Source of the DNA: Isoetes taiwanensis
Taxonomy: Eukaryota; Streptophyta; Lycopodiopsida; Isoetales; Isoetaceae
Length of the DNA stretch: 64,000 nucleotides
NCBI GenBank assembly: GCA_021234155.1
Contig: JAJEKV010000180.1
Span: 728,506-792,505, forward strand
Reading direction: 5' to 3'
Positions 23,911 to 35,235 of this stretch are shown here, in pieces (within the stretch, counting starts at the first letter, position 1; the number at the start of each line of letters is the position of its first letter). Both the position numbers and the translations under genes were made by a program. Below the pieces are notes generated by a model. The model worked only from the letters and a program-made list of their open reading frames with translations. It ran no database searches and was not told the DNA's origin.

Positions 23911-25272
23911 TTGGTGAGAGACTCGTTTGGAAGGGGAAAACCGGCCGATCAAAAGAGAACTTCTATAGGATGATGAGCAAGGTGTGATTGCTACTATAAA
24001 GTTGACTTATGTTGAATGAGCATCAGGAAAAAAGCAATACCATGTCTAACAAATCAAAACTCCCCAATGTAATTGCCAAGATATGAAGATTGCTAAATGT
24101 ATCAAAGTGGTTACGAAGGAAACCTGGGGGGAACTAAAAACTACTAAACCCTAGGAATAATTTGGAAATAGAAAGAAATCATGGCAAACAAATCTAAATG
24201 GCAACTAAACAAAAAAACACGCAGGACCAATAGTGGCAAATAAATAAAAGGAAGAAGCAGTCATTTGTAAGGAAGACAAGTGGAATAAGAAATCACTTTT
24301 AAAGGGTACGGTTGATTGGGAGACTCGAACCTTCACCACCAACATACGAGTCAAAGCCTGTAAACCAAGTATAACTTTTAAAACACAAATCGAGATTTCA
24401 TAAAACCGTCATATGCTGTGAATAGGTAACCAAACAAAAGGGGCAGAGAAAAGGGACAACTCCGGAATGCTAAAAACGAAGAAGAAAAGAACGGGTAGAA
24501 CACATCCGATCACAAAATCAAACCAGAGGGAAGAAGAGCGATGCTTGATGATCAGAATTAGACTAGTAAGAGCGATTCACAAAAGGAAGCAACCGATTTT
24601 TCCAAATAGACAGGTATGGGAGCAAAAAGGGGAAAAATATTAAACAGCCACAGATCGATCCAAGGAAATCACCGGTTAATCATAGAATACTGAAAGCGCT
24701 CAATCACATGAGAATTCGAGGCACTACCTTCCAAGATCCCTGCATGCAAGCCAAAATTTGAGAGCCAAAGCAAGAATCATTCATAAAATTGATAGGTCCA
24801 CAACTGTATGCATGTAAGAGAAGCAAAGGAACAAAAACATGAACGAATCACGTGAGAATTTGATGCAGTACCTTTAAGATCCATGCATGCAAGCAAAAAT
24901 TTTATAACCCAAGCGAGCAAGAATCATTCATAAAACATATAGATCCACAAATTCGTGCATGCAAGAGACACAAAGGAACGAAAACATGAACGAATCACAT
25001 GAGAATTTGATGCAGGACCTTCAAGATCCATGCATGCAAGTAAAAATTCCACAGCCAAAGCGTACAAGAATGATTCCTAAAACTTACAGATCCACAATTT
25101 GGTGCATGCAAGAGAAGCAAAAAAATGAAAACATGAACAAATAATGCTTGGCCGACGACGAAGACCCAAAAAAACTGCTGTGAGAAGACACCGATAATGG
25201 AGAAAGAGCCCAAAAACGTATATATAGCCTTATCTCTCCCCAAAATGGCGATCTGACGGTGTCGAATCGCAT
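23911..25272. mobile_element. Inserted unit 2 (1362 bp), family unassigned
   Basis: Same terminal sequences as unit 1, between GCATT copies. The interior differs and contains three imperfect tandem copies (period about 144-147) from 24709 to 25147. On the minus strand a B-box-like GGTTCGAGTCTCC occurs near 24330, without a convincing tRNA fold. No protein-coding domain seen. Confidence 0.55.
24709..25147. repeat. Three imperfect tandem repeats, period about 144-147
   Basis: TGAGAATT starts at 24709, 24853 and 25000. Each copy carries CAAGATCC.TGCATGCAAG/TTTAAGATCCATGCATGC, AAGAATCATTCATAAAA-like and ATGAACGAATCAC-like blocks. Confidence 0.85.
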
Positions 25273-25277
25273 GCATT

Positions 25278-26345
25278 ACAGAGTTTTATAAGGACAACCC
25301 TCATTCACAAGAACCTTCTATCACATTTTTGGGGGGAAGCAGTCATTACAACAACCTATTTGGCTAACAGACCTCCAACTTAGCATATTCAACTAGCACT
25401 CCATATGAGTTAGCCTATGGATGCAAATCAAATGTGGATAATCTAAGAATCTTTGGTTATTTAGCATATTCTGCCTCAAGAGAAGCTCAAGAAATAGAGA
25501 AAATTACATCCTACGGCAATTATGCATCTTTATAAGGTATCATATCGGCCAAAAAGGATGGAAAACATATGATTCAAAAACCAAGACTGTATTTGTCTCG
25601 CGATAGATTTGGAGGAAAGTGCATCATACTATGATGAAGAGCCATCTCTAAAAGAAGAATTTCAGCTCCAAATGATTCAACATTTATTTGAGCAAAGCAT
25701 CATGAAAGCAAATCCATCAACAATTATTTCTCTTGAGCATGCTGCACCTCGAGATTCGAACTCCTCTATGAGTCTTTATGATGAAGTTGAGGATCAACCA
25801 TATTGCAAACACACCAGATCCTTCAGATCACTCTACTATTGAAAATACTTCAATAGATGAGGCCTATAAGTTGGATTGGAACCCACTCCATCCTCATATT
25901 CCAGTTCCACCATCATCTGTCATGCCTCCTACTGTTGTGAGAAGATTCAAGAGGCTCAAGGCAAATCAGTAACTTGCTTGCAAGAAAGACTTTTGCAATT
26001 ATGCCCTAATGACTCAACTTCTTGCTACATCATATCCTGCCACCTATAAGCAAGCAGCTGCCATTCCCATTTAATGTCATTGAAAACAATGGGTATTTCG
26101 GACCAAATACAACATGATGGTAGCATAGCAAAGTACAAGGCCAGACTTGTGGCTAAGGGATATGCCCAAGAATTTGGTGTTGACTATACGGATGGTTTTG
26201 CCCCTATCGCCAGAATACCCACAATTCGAGCAGTTACTGCATTGGCTACCAGTATATGATGGCCCTGCTTGCAAACCTTGAAGATCAGGAGACTTGCTAT
26301 TGGATAGATGCCGCAGACCTTCTTTAACTTCCTACTCTATGAGTT
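25278..26345 (+). mobile_element. Ty1/copia remnant, right part: integrase end and RT start
   Basis: Continues the copia frame after the insertion. 25330-25480 encodes HFWGEAVITTTYLANRPPT, TPYELAYGCKSNVDNLRIFGYL (typical copia integrase C-terminal part). A Ser/Glu-rich linker with stops and shifts follows. 26120-26260 encodes SIAKYKARLVAKGYAQEFGV and DYTDGFAPIARIPTIRAVTALA, the start of copia RT. The remaining RT, RNase H and right LTR are absent; sequence identity is lost near the MITE at 26351. Confidence 0.87.
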
Positions 26346-26350
26346 GAAGA

Positions 26351-26536
26351 CACTACTACAAAAATAGGTAGAAATGGCACAAAAGTGACATTTATCCTCC
26401 GCCTTTTTACCGGGCATAAACGTCACGTTTGTGCCATTTGGGGAGCATAAACGTCATAAATGGCACAAAAGTCACGTTTATGCCCGGTAAAAAGGCGGAG
26501 AATAAATGTCACGTTTGTGCCATTTTTGTAGTAGTG
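26351..26536. mobile_element. CACTA-type MITE with 3-bp target duplication
   Basis: 186 bp beginning CACTACTACAAAAAT and ending ATTTTTGTAGTAGTG, the terminal motif of plant CACTA (En/Spm) elements. It is flanked by AGA at 26348-26350 and 26537-26539, the 3-bp target duplication expected for CACTA. The inside is nearly a full palindrome: the arms share TGGCACAAA, CTCCGCCTTTTTACCGGGCA and TAAACGTCACG. No coding capacity, so it must have been moved in trans. Confidence 0.92.
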
Positions 26537-26539
26537 AGA

Positions 26540-27370
26540 ATACTACCTATCAAAGGAGGCACAGAATTAAGAATCCCAGGACGATCATATAATTGGACCA
26601 ATCGCTTATCCCATTGTTACATAGGAATATGTCCAAGAGTAGGATGTGGGTCGATATAATATTTTGCGCCAGAAGGTCCGAGGCTCATGTAGCAACAATT
26701 CAAACATTTGCTTCTGATGCTCAGCAACAAAGCGTGTCTGCTTGCGTTTCAGCACAGACTTATAATTCTTGATGGCATCATGATGTGTATTTGGCTCAGT
26801 GATCATTTGCAAGTGTTTCTAAGCTGCTTGCATTCTGCATCGAACTATGCATTTTTAGGAAAGAATTTTCTACTAGTCTAAGTAGCACTAGAAGTGTGTG
26901 TACCAAAGCATGAGACATCAGAAGTAAGCAAAGCGTCTGCAAATGCAGCATCATATTCTTGAAGAGTTGGGTAACCCAAAATACCTTCAAGTGTAGGAGC
27001 TAATGTCTATGCATATTCAAAAGATCTAGAATAGGTCAAGCGAATGCGAGAAGCAGGAGCATGAACAGCAATGGGTTGAGGAGGTGTAAGCTGCCACTTC
27101 AATGACAAATAAAGTGGATAGTGATCAGAATTTATCTTCTCATCTCTATGCCTTGTACCAATTCGAAAATATGAAATGAGATCCAAGGCTTGCACTTGAA
27201 AAATGACATAATCAACAACACTAGTACCACCTCCCTGTCAATCCTATCTGCATGTAACACCTTTAGAGTATGGCCATTGCTCTACGCCATTGCAAATTAC
27301 CATCCTGAAGACTTCACACAATTGAATGAGTTTCCTTCCAAATGTTGAGACAGAACCATCGTTCAATTAA
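26540..27370 (-). mobile_element. LINE family B fragment: endonuclease C-terminus and start of RT linker
   Basis: On the minus strand, 27360-27180 translates as FGRKLIQLCEVFRMVICNGV, WPYSKGVTC and GGGTSVVDYVIFQ (the S-x-V-D-Y motif of AP-like endonucleases). It continues as ALDLISYFRIGTRH, DEKINSDHYPLYLSLKW (the S-D-H motif). Downstream (27000-26580) is a broken linker leading towards RT (RSFEYA, TRFVAEHQKQMFELLLHEPR, FWRKI). Stops and shifts present; neither end of the element is intact. Confidence 0.75.
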
Positions 27371-27542
27371 ATTGGGATTATGTCTTAATTTTGGGACAAA
27401 CATATTGCATTCTTTAATTAGCATGTTCAAATTCACATATCTCATGTCCAAAACACAAAAATATAATATCACATTACTTAGAAAATAGACAATATTTCAC
27501 AATATAGCATGATATTATATTATATATAAAACTAGAAAAAGT

Positions 27543-27559
27543 GCCCAGCGTTGCTGGGC
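27543..27559 (-). repeat. Helitron 3'-terminal hairpin
   Basis: Plus strand GCCCAGC GTT GCTGGGC, a perfect 7-bp stem with a 3-nt loop, ends seven bases from the CTAG terminus at 27532-27535. Size and distance match the Helitron 3' termination hairpin. Confidence 0.85.
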
Positions 27560-28721
27560 TTTTCGTCAGGATTAAATTCAAATATTTCAAATATTAAGAA
27601 TGTTATGGTTGAGAACGTCTACTTGGGCATATATAGTTTGAATATAGTTTACTAATAATTCTTAAATGCGAGACTGGTAGTGGCATATTCTTGGAACTCT
27701 AAAAATATTTAATTGCCTAGTGTAATATGACAACCCTTTTTATATGACAAAATATTGCATTTCTCTATATATTTTAAGTTGGTTGAGATATATTACGTTG
27801 TTATAAGCTTGGATAGTAGTTAATGTTGAAACAACTAATACTGATTTGTAGGGAGTTGTCCTTCCTAATTGGCAATGATTATTAAGGGCGCTTCACCTAT
27901 ATCGTTAAGCATCGTGAGTGTAGAGTCATCTATGAAAAAGGCTAGCCTACTGGCCATTATTCATAACTATGGCCACTTTTCTTTAGGCTCGACATGGCAA
28001 ATCAGGGCACGCAAACATGATCATGCAACATGAATTTGAATTTGAATTACACCTAAACCACCCAGTACCATATATAATACTATCCACCATTTTTGCAAAA
28101 AAAATTGCTCTAACCCTTAGCCCACTGCATTAGCATTGGTAGGGATCACGTCCACATTCAAAATTTCAGTTAAAAGAAAGCTACATTCATTCAAAATTTA
28201 GTTAAAACAAAGCTACATTTGGCAAGAGGATTAGCATGGGAAAGAAATCTGCCTTGCCTCAACATGTAGAAATGGGTTACATTGCATCTACATGTTGCAA
28301 TTTGGGTTACATGCTTGCTTACATGCTTGCTTTTTATTCTTTACAGTTTTTGCCTTTTATTTGGGGGCTATTCTTTACAGCTTTCAGACAATACTACCAT
28401 CTGAATCCATCATCCATTGTATCAACATTGCTTCTGGTTTACTGTCTCTAATTGTAACTTTCTACACACCAACTTGTGGAGCTGTTTAAACAAAATTTGT
28501 GATCTTTTAGTGTTGAATGATCAAATGCAGGTTGATTTTGCAAAAGAACGCAGTTAAAACGTCTCCATCCGGACTCTACAATCAAATTCAAGGCAAACAT
28601 TCTCAGACTGTTAGGAGCTTCTGATCAATCAAGCTCAGAATTTTGTAATTGGATCAGAAATTACTTACCCAAATGCTTTTGACAAAGGGCTTGTTCAATG
28701 CATTGAGCCGTTTCTGCATTT

Positions 28722-29084
28722 CTAGCAGCTTAAACCGGCGTCATGTAATAATGCTCCAAACACGATTATATTAGTACGAAATAATAACATAGGGATCCTG
28801 CAGCCAGGGATGAAAGAGGTTGGAGCTTCAGGCTTTAAAAAGGAAATTTCTCTTCCTGCCATAGCCATGGAGCTTTGCCGAAGATTAACCAGCCTGCATG
28901 CCAAAATCCTCTGCATATCCACAAAGATTTCAAGCTTCAAACATGCTCTGCCTATGAACTCAACAGCACTTTGGTAATTGCATCTACGAAGAGGCTTCTG
29001 CAGAATCCAAAAAATATGCTTAAAAAATAAAAAATTTGAGAAGCCTCCTGCACACTGCACAGATGCCTTAAATGTACCCAACAT
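28722..29084 (-). pseudogene. Unassigned exon-like ORF within the Helitron
   Basis: 120-aa open frame including CNYQSAVEFIGRACLKLEIF and AMAGREISFLKPEAPTSFIP. The latter part ends at a CTGCAG, so it could be the remnant of a captured host exon. I do not recognise the protein. Codon pattern and hydrophobic/charged balance look more protein-like than the surrounding AT-rich DNA, but this is weak evidence. Confidence 0.25.
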
Positions 29085-29589
29085 TAAATCACTCTACGAC
29101 AAATATCTATTGAATGCAATGTCTAAAAATGAAAAAAAAAGGGGCCACTGTATGGTGGATTTGCCAAACTTCCAGAAGCAGCTATTGAATGTAGCGCCCA
29201 AGTGTAAACGAATGCTGCAACAACTACCTAAATGCAATAACATTTACCATGCCTTCGAATAAGAACCTTAGAAGCAGAAGTCACACGGTATCATGAAGTA
29301 TGAACCATCAGGCATAGTATATTTCTCCACCATAGTACATATTCAGTTGAAATGGTTATGGAAATGACAAAGCATGCAATAGATGCTATTATGAGGATTT
29401 CAAACAAATTGCTATGTTAAAACAGTTTTTGGAAGCAAAGCAGGAAGTTCTCTTTCCTTTTGCAGCCCCTTTGAGCTTGTCAGATTTAGGTGTAGCAGGG
29501 GATTGGTTTCCTATAGAAACATTCATGTCGGTTAACAATGATAAGATCTATATTGTAGTGAGACAGAGCAAAGGGAATGTAGTGACAAA

Positions 29590-30190
29590 CAGCAAAGGGA
29601 ATGCTTCATGAATTACCTAAATGTACCATCGTGATCATTGAGGTTGCTAGGGAGCACTTTCCGAGACCTCTAGATGCATCTTTAAAAGTGTATCATCTGT
29701 GCCAAACCATCCATATATTTGAATCACTAATCCTGCACAGAATCTTGCACACAGCAAAAGGGGTTTCAGAGCATTTCAAGGCAGGCTCATATATTCTGAT
29801 TCAAGGCGAGCTCATATATTCTGATATTCATTACACGTTTAGCAAATGCAGCCAATGAAAACCTGTTAGACATTTTTTACCTTATGCAATTAGAAAGAGT
29901 GAAGCCAAATAAGATTACCGTCTGTACCATTCTCACTGCATTTTCCAATTTTATGCTGCTTTCCAAGGGGAGACTCATCCATTCACAGAAAAATAGTACA
30001 TGGAGTCATCATGAATAGTGGGAGACTCATCCAAGCAAGTTAGTAAATGGGTTCATCGTGAATATTGGATCCCAGTCATTGACAGACTACCTATCCAAGA
30101 CATCATGACCTGGACTTCTTTAATGTGTTCCTATTGTCAACATACTGGCATTGTAAAAAGGCCCGAAGGCAAGTTCAGACATGTGGTATC
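29590..30190 (+). pseudogene. PPR fragments carried in the Helitron
   Basis: Pieces in different frames show PPR repeats: DIFYLMQLERVKPNKITVCT followed by ILTAFSNFMLLSKGRLIHSQ (29870-29990), and RLPIQDIMTWTSLMCSYCQH (30080-30140). These are typical of plant PLS-class proteins. Stops and shifts make it non-functional. It lies on the strand opposite to the Helitron. Whether it was captured by the Helitron or the Helitron landed near it cannot be decided from one copy. Confidence 0.65.
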
Positions 30191-31626
30191 ATCTCATTGA
30201 TAAGGCAAGAATAAATAGCTTTCCATTGCACAAAAAGCCACCAGATTCTAGACTTCAATGTAGAAGACTTGCAGTTACATGGTTGCTTACATGGTATATA
30301 AAACCTTAGAATTCTTACCAGAGGAAGTTCAACATAAGAAGGTCCTAATAGATGTCCTTTAGAAATTCACATGAATTTCATGAGGGTGTCAGGCTTGAGA
30401 TATCTGAAATAGCCATCATTCTAAACATCAGCTCTATATGCAGATCCATATAACGAAAGTATGTATGTAAAACATAGTTGTAGATGAAAATAGAAGCAAA
30501 AATGTGACATTTACTTACTCATCAATTCATTTCGCTGAGCAGGCTCAAGTGCAGCGAACAACATAAACAAACAAAGCTCAGGGTTTCCATCCAACGTATC
30601 TGATAATGAAGCAACTTAAACAAAGCTCAGGGTTTCCATCCAAAGTATCTGATAATGAATGCTTGAATAATGTGCCAAAGGAGCTTACATGCATCTTCTG
30701 ATAATTCAGCTGCTGTAATTGATCAGGTGGCTACAAATGGTGTGAAACATTAACATTGTTTATTCTTCATATCTCATTGCCATTGCAAAGTGGCAAATAC
30801 ATGCCAAGATCAAAGAAAGGGAATATCTGCAGCAGTTCAATTGATGTGTATGGCAAATGTGCAAAGGCGGCTCATTTTTGCAGGGCACATTGAGCACGGC
30901 TCTGCTCAAGAATAACTAAAATGTTTTGGACAAATGGATACAGCTTGAGAAATTGTGGCACAAGGGGATTCATGCACAAGAGCAGAGGTTTATGTCTCTA
31001 AAGGCGGTTGTTAAAAAGAATTTGAAAAACATCTACTTCACTAACATAACAAGCTGTCAAAACAAAAGTTCTTATTTTTGTAAGCTTTCAGCAATAACAG
31101 GTCGCTGCAAGCTCAAGATATGCAAATAAGCAATATGCACCATCATCATAACTTCAAAAAAGAACCAAGAATTGATTTTGTGCTAATATGCTCTTTATCA
31201 GTTTGCACACATAATGAGAGCATATGATTCTAAGGTATGTAGATCAAAATGTGGATTGACTGTATAATTGTCATATAAACGGCTAGCACCAGCGAAATTA
31301 TCAGTCAGGCCCTATTCATCAGATAAAACTTTTAATCATGTCATGCATGGGCTTTTGCTAAGGAATGCATTGCACGTGCCTTTGCAGCTAGAACTGACGA
31401 AACCAGATCTGAACATCAATTTGAACAGATTACAGAGAAAACTCTGGCAAATAGACATATTGGACTATACTAAAGTGAGAATCCAAAATGCAAATGCCAT
31501 GGCAAGGTAAATCATGTCTCAAATGCCAGGACGTCATTACTCTGTGATGCCGGGAACTATGATCTTAATTAAGGCTGGGATAGAGCTACGATAAATAAGA
31601 GCTAAGAAAAAAACTGATTTACCTTT

Positions 31627-31705
31627 GTGGAGCATCATAGGCAGCCCAATAGTTATCATTCCGAGCAGCTGGTTTACCGTCCGGATGCTTCGGAGTAATC
31701 TGTAA
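31627..31705 (-). pseudogene. Captured exon-like segment, spliceable on both sides
   Basis: The minus strand reads ..TTACAG, then codons for ITPKHPDGKPAARNDNYWAA and YDAPQ, then a GTAAAT donor. The open frame bounded by an acceptor and a donor and the protein-like composition (PKHPDGKPAARND, YWAAYDAP) suggest a true host exon. I cannot name the gene. The duplicated segment upstream (32174-33051) could supply the preceding exon: there TGGCAGAGCAGAGCAGCGCA leads to a CTAAG/GTAATAG donor. Function unknown. Confidence 0.4.
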
Positions 31706-32173
31706 AAGAATCCTATGTCCACTTAAAGAAAATACATTTTTCTCATATATAAAGAGATGATTGAACAAAATATAAGGCACAATTATGCATGCCAAGCTGC
31801 GTACCAACACTTTTGAGGACAGAGTCTCAATCGAACCTTTTGAAAGTAACCCTAAATTACTTTGGACCTCTGATACGAAGAGCTCATTACGTGTAGTTGT
31901 ATTGTAAAATCTGCCAAATACTCATTGCGCAAATTTAGACTCGTTAAAGAGGCAGTATTTAAATGACCAACTACATGTTCAGTAAAATGCTAAGAACATG
32001 CAGATAAGAGACCAAGTTTGTTTTCCGATAATTGCAGTCGTTAATAAGCGTGAGGCGAAATTATTTATTTCAGAAAAAAGTTAAGAATAAAAACCTCATA
32101 AGCCCAAGAAACTGGTAGTGACTGGCTTCACGTATTTTCCACCTCCAGGTGCCTCTCGTTAAAATCAATCCGT

Positions 32174-33051
32174 CTCCCATGTTTTTCTAATTAATAAACA
32201 TGGACGATCCTTCTTCTGATAAGTAGATTACCTGCAGTGAAAGCAGACTTGTGGATTTCATGGTTGGGCCTTTTAAGCTAAATTTCAACCTGCATCTGGC
32301 CATCGCCGATCAACACAACTACAAAATCCAAACCCTAAGCGGGTTGCTTACAAAAGTGACACATACTTCAGCTTACGAAATGAATCAGAGAGACATTTGA
32401 AGCCATAAAATGGAAAGGAAGAAAAACATTTCTATTACCTTAGATATCTAGGGCTTGCCGGATGCGCTGCTCTGCTCTGCCATAGAGGAAATACGATTGT
32501 CTGGCGATGCCACATGATGCAAATCCAATGCATCCAATGCATTAAGAAAACGAACGACGAAAATGTGTGCCTCATCGTCTTGCTCTCAAATGGACCGCTC
32601 GGTCGAAAATACCTCCCATGTTTTTCTAATTAATAAACATGGACGATCCTTCTTCTGATAAGTAGATTACCTGCAGTGAAAGCAGACTTGTGGATTTCAT
32701 GGTTGGGCCTTTTAAGCTAAATTTCAACCTGCATCTGGCCATCGCCGATCAACACAACTACAAAATCCAAACCCTAAGCGGGTTGCTTACAAAAGTGACA
32801 CATACTTCAGCTTACGAAATGAAACAGAGAGACATTTGAAGCCATAAAATGGAAAGGAAGAAAAACATTTCTATTACCTTAGATATCTAGGGCTTGCCGG
32901 ATGCGCTGCTCTGCTCTGCCATAGAGGAAATACGATTGTCTGGCGATGCCACATGATGCAAATCCAATGCATCCAATGCATTAAGAAAACGAACGACGAA
33001 AATGTGTGCCTCATCGTCTTGCTCTCAAATGGACCGCTCGGTCGAAAATAC
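32174..33051. repeat. Recent 439-bp tandem duplication
   Basis: Copy 1 32174-32612 and copy 2 32613-33051 are almost identical; the one difference I noticed is ATGAATCAG versus ATGAAACAG. On the minus strand each copy has a T-rich stretch, an ATGGCAGAGCAGAGCAGCGC exon-like stretch and a possible donor (AAG/GTAATAG). The duplication therefore doubled what may be a promoter/first exon of a captured gene. It lies just inside the 5' end of the Helitron. Confidence 0.92.
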
Positions 33052-33168
33052 CTAGGCAAGTGCGCGTCAAACAAAACCGTAAATCCAACGGATCAAACTA
33101 AATTAAAATAATTAAGGGACAAGATCGCGCACAAACTATCACAAAACGGCTTTATTATTATATATAGA

Positions 33169-34599
33169 TGATAGAAGAAACTTTACATACTAATTGAAAT
33201 TCACATCTTCTGTGGCATTACTAGAGATAGATGAAAATTTGAGTTTCATAAAATTTAATATCACATAAAAACTACAAAGTTTCTTCTCCACCTTTTACCC
33301 CAAGAACTTTCATACTTCTTATTTAGATTGATGCACTAGTGGATGCAATCTCTTTGGTTCCATGTCACTAACGTCAAAGCTACAATATAGAAATGAATAT
33401 TAGTAAATTTAAGTTGGCAAGAAAAGTGAGACTTGCAATAAGAAGTTAGATGGGTAAGAATATTCACACTTTCCAAATGCACACAAATGAAAATTGTCTA
33501 AAGGGCAAATGCTTAAAAAAATGAGAAAGGAATTCTAATCCAACCCAAGGATGCTTTAGAATTTTAACGTCTGCTTGATACTAGTACATAGACATGATAA
33601 TAATAAAGAAGATACAATAATGTGGCCAAAATTGGAGGCCGTATATTTATTACATAAAATTTTTAAAGGTTTTTCATGGTATTCGTATGAAAATACAGTA
33701 AGTGCTGATGGTGGCATGCTGGATTCCAAACATGAGCATCTAGGTATTTGTCTTGTGTCGCCGCGTGTGCCTGGAGATATGGTTTTCTATTCAAGAGTTT
33801 AGGCGAGATGCGGCAAGCTATGGTGGATTGGATGCGGCAAGCCATGGTGCATTTGCTACAGTTGGGATTTAGACTTCCTGCTTGCTTGCTTGCTGTGGGA
33901 AGTTTTTCCTTAGGTTTTTGTTGACTCTGCACTTGAAACGGCCCCAAGAGACTCAGAAGAGATTGGCAGTGGCCATAGGAAAATCTGACAGCTGGCGTTG
34001 ATTCCGACCCGGATCTTTTCATGCATGGCCGATTTGCAGGGAAGGCTTGGACACTCGCATCTGTGCATCCCTGAGCATGGGCACCACGCCGGTGTTCAAC
34101 TCCCCGGGCCCTGTCATGCAGTTAGGAAGTGATGCAAAAATTGTTCAGGACTCAAGTTGCTCCATTGCTTTTTGCTGCCGGAGGTTCTCTGAGCTTGGGT
34201 TTTTACAGGGCTCTTGGTCTCTGAACAAACTAAGAGAGTGGTTGTTGCATTTTTAGCATCATACTCGACAGCTATCTACAGAGAAAATGCAGAGATGGAG
34301 TTTCAAAAGCATTTGTAAGCACTTACTGTACCAGCAAAGTCTGATTCGACTTGGTCTTAGGGTGAAGGAGCAAATAAATGCTTCAGCTTGTAAGGATCAG
34401 AAGGAAGATTATGTGAGTAAACAAATTGAAAAACAAAAACGAGCTTCTATTGAAACATAGAGGTTTAATTCCTGTGGGGTTGGATTTGGTTTGTTCTGAA
34501 AAGCAAGAAATTTGATGTCGTTGACAACCACTGGATCATTTTTTAATGGGGTTAAAACATGGCTGTTTGACCCTATCTTATTTTGCATGGAAGGGCTCA
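33169..34599. other. Noncoding stretch
   Basis: No gene recognised on either strand. A short repeat GATGCGGCAAGCYATGGTG occurs at about 33807 and 33831. The open frames near 33575 and 34047 have no recognisable motif. Confidence 0.45.
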
Positions 34600-34624
34600 G
34601 AGAGCCCCGTATGGGATATTCCCC

Positions 34625-34688
34625 AGCGCCCAGCTCCCTCTCTCTAGCGCCCTCACAGCGCCCAGCTCCCTCTCTCTAGCGCCCTCAC
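34625..34688. repeat. 32-bp tandem repeat in the LINE-A 5' UTR
   Basis: AGCGCCCAGCTCCCTCTCTC (then TAGCGCCCTCAC) occurs twice head to tail, at 34625 and 34657. Confidence 0.9.
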
Positions 34689-35235
34689 TCCCCTTGCATA
34701 GACCCCCTTGATTTGCCCCTTTCTGGCTTTCTCTCTCTAGGGTTTACAATCTCTCTCTAGACCCAAAAACCCCCAAACCCCCAAAAGGCGCTCCACCCGC
34801 CTTTCCGAGCCCCCAAACTGGATTCTAAGCACCCTTGAGGCAGCCAGAGACCCCTCAGACTTTGGAGCCCTCAAAACCCCCACACCTGCGGTAGTTGGCA
34901 TGCAATAATTGTGAGTGATGTTCTATTCTAATCTATGAGAAGCAAGTGGCGATTAGATTAGAGCAAATTGGCATGTTAAATGGTGTCGTGTTGTACAAAG
35001 CTTTGGAAAGACCTATGAGAAGCAAAGGGCAGTGAGGTCAAAGTCAAAGTCAAAGGTGGTGGGCACCCCTACCCGGGTGTTGCCGGGCTCGCTAGAAACG
35101 CACCGACACCCCCCCGCCCACCACTTAGGGTTTCCGTTGACTAGCCCAAAGGTGCTCGCCCGCCAGCGTTCTTGAGTCCCCAAATTCAATTCTAGGCACC
35201 CTTTCGCGGCCGAGACCCCTCAAACTTTGGGAGTC

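Larger units (their letters stand above)
22918..25277. repeat. 5-bp target duplication GCATT flanking the insertion in copia
   Basis: GCATT occurs at 22918-22922 and 25273-25277 on either side of the insert. Keeping one copy gives a continuous copia integrase frame (AATTCAGCATTACAG, N-S-A-L-Q). A third GCATT at 23906-23910 separates the two inserted units. Confidence 0.75.
27532..33168 (-). mobile_element. Helitron (5637 bp), non-autonomous, gene-fragment carrier
   Basis: On the minus strand the element begins TCTATATATAATAATAAAGC at 33168, the usual plant Helitron 5' start. It ends at 27532 with a hairpin (GCCCAGC-AAC-GCTGGGC, 27543-27559), seven bases (ACTTTTT) and CTAG. The flank before TC is A and after CTAG is T, the A/T insertion expected of Helitrons, with no target duplication. 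No Rep/helicase domain was found, so it is non-autonomous. Inside are PPR fragments (29590-30190, plus strand), an exon-like segment at 31627-31705 (minus) and a recent 439-bp tandem duplication near the 5' end. Pairing of these two ends as one element is inference from strand agreement and spacing. Confidence 0.72.

Noticed and set aside
24300-24380. tRNA gene on the minus strand (GGTTCGAGTCTCC B-box-like)
   Set aside because: The T-arm does not pair, and no acceptor stem or A-box at a suitable distance was found.
35075-35100. A second Helitron 3' end (CCCGG..CCGGG then CTAG)
   Set aside because: The base after CTAG is A, the stem is short and imperfect, and it lies within LINE-A 5' sequence.
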